Origin: Saccharopolyspora gloriosae
GTDB lineage: Bacteria > Actinomycetota > Actinomycetes > Mycobacteriales > Pseudonocardiaceae
Assembly: GCF_014203325.1 (NCBI RefSeq)
Contig: NZ_JACHIV010000001.1
Span: forward strand, 3,411,501-3,475,500
DNA: 64,000 bases
Direction of reading: 5' to 3'
In this document: in pieces, positions 63,191-64,000 of the stretch
Layout of the letters: every line of letters begins with the position of its first letter
Numbering within the stretch: the first letter of the stretch is position 1
Made by a program: the position numbers and the translations under genes
The notes under the pieces: model-generated
The model's database searches: none
Seen by the model: the letters and a program-made list of their open reading frames with translations, nothing else
Told to the model about the DNA's origin: nothing

Positions 63191-64000
63191 TCATGGGGCG
63201 GGGGAGGACGTCCGCACGTCCACCACGTCCTCCGTCGAACGACGCGGACTCGGCGGGCCGGGCGTGCCGAACCCGATCCGCACCACCGCGTGCGGGTTCC
63301 ACCCACCGCCGAGCAGGCCCGCCAGCTCCTGCCTGGTCTCGGACACCTCGATCACTTGAGATAGCGGCGAAGCGACCAGGCCGCCCGCAGTCGCGGTCAG
63401 CAGCATCCGCTGCAACGCCTCACCGGCGCGCACCTCCGCGCCGGGGCCCGAATCCTGCGAGGACACCACCGCCAGCAGCGGCTGCGTCTCGAAGTCGTGG
63501 CCCGGATCCCGCCGACGGGCGCGGCCCGCGGAGAAGTCCCGCACCACCCACCGGTCCTGCGGCTCCGGCGCGGGTCCGGCTGCGGCAGCGGGAACGCCCT
63601 CGGGATCTTCGAGGCCCCTGCCCGTCCACCGCTCCAGCTCTTCCCGGAACCGGCGGTCGGCCATCTGGACGCGGTGCGCGCGGTGGACGAGTCCCTCCAG
63701 CTGCCCCAACTCGCCTCGCCCTACCACGTGCAACCAGCAGCCTTCCTGCTGCACGGCCTGAATCATCTCGTGCCGCAGCTCGGCGGGCACCGGCCGTTCG
63801 CGGAACGGAGCACGGGCCGTGTGCCGCCGATCGATCATCCGGTAGAGCTGCTCGGACGCGGTGGAAGGCGAGCCACGCTGCCCGGCGCGGACCTCTGCCA
63901 GCAACGTCGGCCGATCGTCCCCATCCGGCGGGATCGTGACCACCGGGTGCACCTGTTCATGATCGAGCGCCAGCCGCAGGTTCAACAACGCCGCACCGCA
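63191..64000 (-). CDS. Acg-like nitroreductase-fold protein, 5' end missing
   Basis: About 270 residues are visible and the frame is open past the window edge (CGAALLNLRLALDHEQ is the entering sequence). It matches the Acg family: IDRRHTARAPFRERPVPAEL as the flavin-contact region, LLTATAGGLVASPLSQVIEV, and NPHAVVRIGFGTPGPPSPRR at the end. Acg of Mycobacterium is a DosR-induced, FMN-binding protein without clear nitroreductase activity. It lies about 100 bases upstream of the GNAT/acyl-CoA synthetase gene on the same strand. Confidence 0.85.
   Translation of the reverse strand, partial: CGAALLNLRLALDHEQVHPVVTIPPDGDDRPTLLAEVRAGQRGSPSTASEQLYRMIDRRHTARAPFRERPVPAELRHEMIQAVQQEGCWLHVVGRGELGQLEGLVHRAHRVQMADRRFREELERWTGRGLEDPEGVPAAAAGPAPEPQDRWVVRDFSAGRARRRDPGHDFETQPLLAVVSSQDSGPGAEVRAGEALQRMLLTATAGGLVASPLSQVIEVSETRQELAGLLGGGWNPHAVVRIGFGTPGPPSPRRSTEDVVDVRTSSPAP

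Overview
The window looks like a chromosome segment of a high-GC filamentous actinobacterium, most likely Pseudonocardiaceae and Saccharopolyspora-like. This rests on the strong GC bias at third codon positions, frequent GTG starts, several apparently leaderless starts, and actinobacterial families (Pup, WhiB, a TraB-type FtsK translocase, DUF1876, Acg). The taxon is an inference, since no rRNA or marker gene is present.

Region 1 (1-25.5 kb) is ordinary accessory chromosome made of small regulator and enzyme pairs. It holds the end of a family-11 rhamnogalacturonan lyase, a TetR regulator divergent from an HSL-type esterase, and a DCC-type thiol oxidoreductase fused to a fulvocin-C-like 8-cysteine bacteriocin core. 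It continues with a MarR/amidohydrolase pair around an inverted repeat, a btuCDF-like ABC importer behind a predicted cobalamin riboswitch, a flavin monooxygenase, an AraC/CPBP-protease pair, a SnoaL-like/PadR pair, a GNAT enzyme, a ferredoxin reductase, a DUF488 protein, a Xi-class GST, a P450, and a Tat-exported HExxH protein. The last genes are a membrane-anchored Hsp70 with an ExoP-like sugar-binding domain outside the cell, a ThDP-dependent decarboxylase, and an M20 peptidase. Two intergenic spacers carry the same bipartite repeat.

Region 2 (25,731-44,687) is an integrative element of about 18.9 kb inserted at the 3' end of a tRNA-Leu(GAG) gene. A 15-bp core is repeated at both ends, and 17-bp arms just inside the ends are inverted copies of each other, as in a serine-integrase attP. 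The left end carries a large serine integrase, a 53-residue ORF, a TraB-like FtsK translocase, two membrane Spd-like proteins, a WhiB-like protein and an excisionase-like protein in one overlapping leftward operon. A divergent XRE regulator follows across a 30-bp operator-like palindrome. The middle holds two paralogous HTH/Nudix-like regulators facing each other around a cupin gene, and a cluster of GGGAC/GTCCC repeats. Lower-GC cargo follows: a WXG100/glycine-zipper toxin candidate with a membrane immunity candidate, a DUF6338 gene with a small partner, and a TPR-CHAT caspase-like protease. No replication initiator gene was found. The integrase stop codon lies in host DNA, so excision should lengthen the protein.

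Region 3 (44.7-64 kb) starts with an AbrB-like protein coupled to a tyrosine recombinase. It then becomes a stress or dormancy island resembling the DosR-regulon loci of other actinobacteria. The island holds two CBS proteins, a double SpoIIAA-like protein, a zinc alcohol dehydrogenase, a frameshifted PPK2, two universal stress proteins, a decayed third one, and a PiT phosphate transporter with its DUF47 partner. It also has a GH65 phosphorylase, an orphan Pup, an APC permease, DUF1876, a GNAT/acyl-CoA synthetase fusion, and the 3' part of an Acg-like nitroreductase. Two DosR-like boxes are visible, upstream of a universal stress gene and the DUF1876 gene.
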